Assembly: GCA_902801425.1 (NCBI GenBank)
Contig: CADCIQ010000016.1
Span: 1 to 42,020, forward strand
Reading direction: 5' to 3'
DNA from: an uncultured Bacteroidales bacterium
GTDB lineage: Bacteria > Bacteroidota > Bacteroidia > Bacteroidales > Bacteroidaceae
Length of the DNA stretch: 42,020 nucleotides
The position numbers and the translations under genes were made by a program. The notes beneath the pieces were generated by a model that saw nothing but the letters and a program-made list of their open reading frames with translations, had not been told where the DNA came from and searched no databases. Each line of letters begins with the position of its first letter. Positions within the stretch are counted from its first letter, which is position 1. Positions 41,941 through 42,020 of the stretch are shown here, in pieces.

Positions 41941-42020
41941 TTCAAGACTGCGAGGGCTGAAAGCCCGACACCTAATAGGGCAGTCCGTTAGGGCTGTTAT
42001 TCTATAGATGCGTGATTAAA

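Overview
The window looks like a chromosomal piece of a Prevotella-type member of the Bacteroidales. The signs are two SusC/SusD pairs, lipoproteins with an S-C lipobox and long signal regions, Bacteroidetes-type -7 promoter boxes (TAnnTTTG), a BspA-like leucine-rich-repeat protein, a 30-residue 'smalltalk' peptide, and Prevotella-style C-terminal tails on exported proteins. No transposase, integrase, CRISPR array, tRNA or rRNA gene was seen.

Layout. 1-0.8 kb: 3' end of an unrecognised gene and the smalltalk peptide, with a long inverted repeat between them. 0.87-1.98 kb (minus): BspA-like protein. 2.2-13.2 kb (plus): ABC-F ATPase, M13 metallopeptidase, MetA-family homoserine acyltransferase, U32-family protein, zinc-ribbon membrane lipoprotein, clostripain-family lipoprotein, and AzlC/AzlD. 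13.3-31.8 kb (minus): one seven-gene array transcribed FAS1 - SusC - SusD - FAS1 - FAS1 - SusC - SusD, with no glycosidase and no regulator. 32.0-32.4 kb: a small unknown gene. 32.8-34.7 kb (minus): a compact RiPP (ribosomally made, modified peptide) locus with a 52-residue Cys-rich precursor too short for ordinary gene calling, a radical SAM/SPASM maturase and a PqqD-like peptide chaperone. 34.9-35.1 kb: a rod-shaped RNA candidate resembling 6S RNA. 35.4-41.2 kb (minus): a large exported protein, an SGNH/GDSL acetylesterase and an unknown exported protein.

The most unusual aspect is a set of dispersed GC-rich palindromic repeats (core CTCCCTACGGGGGAGGGCGG) and AT-rich simple repeats. They fill intergenic gaps as inverted pairs and also sit in frame inside genes: ABC-F, U32 (four inserts), SGNH hydrolase, a SusC, and the signal-peptide regions of several outer-membrane proteins. 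Three genes of unrelated families (SusD, FAS1, SusC) begin with the same roughly 250-bp cassette, which supplies the start codon and the first 17 or so codons.

By inference, the SusCD/FAS1 array forms two outer-membrane uptake or display complexes in which FAS1 lipoproteins take the place of SusE/F-type binding proteins. The RiPP locus makes a thioether-type or otherwise crosslinked cysteine peptide. The plus-strand half is mostly housekeeping. All functions are read from motifs by eye; no database search was run.
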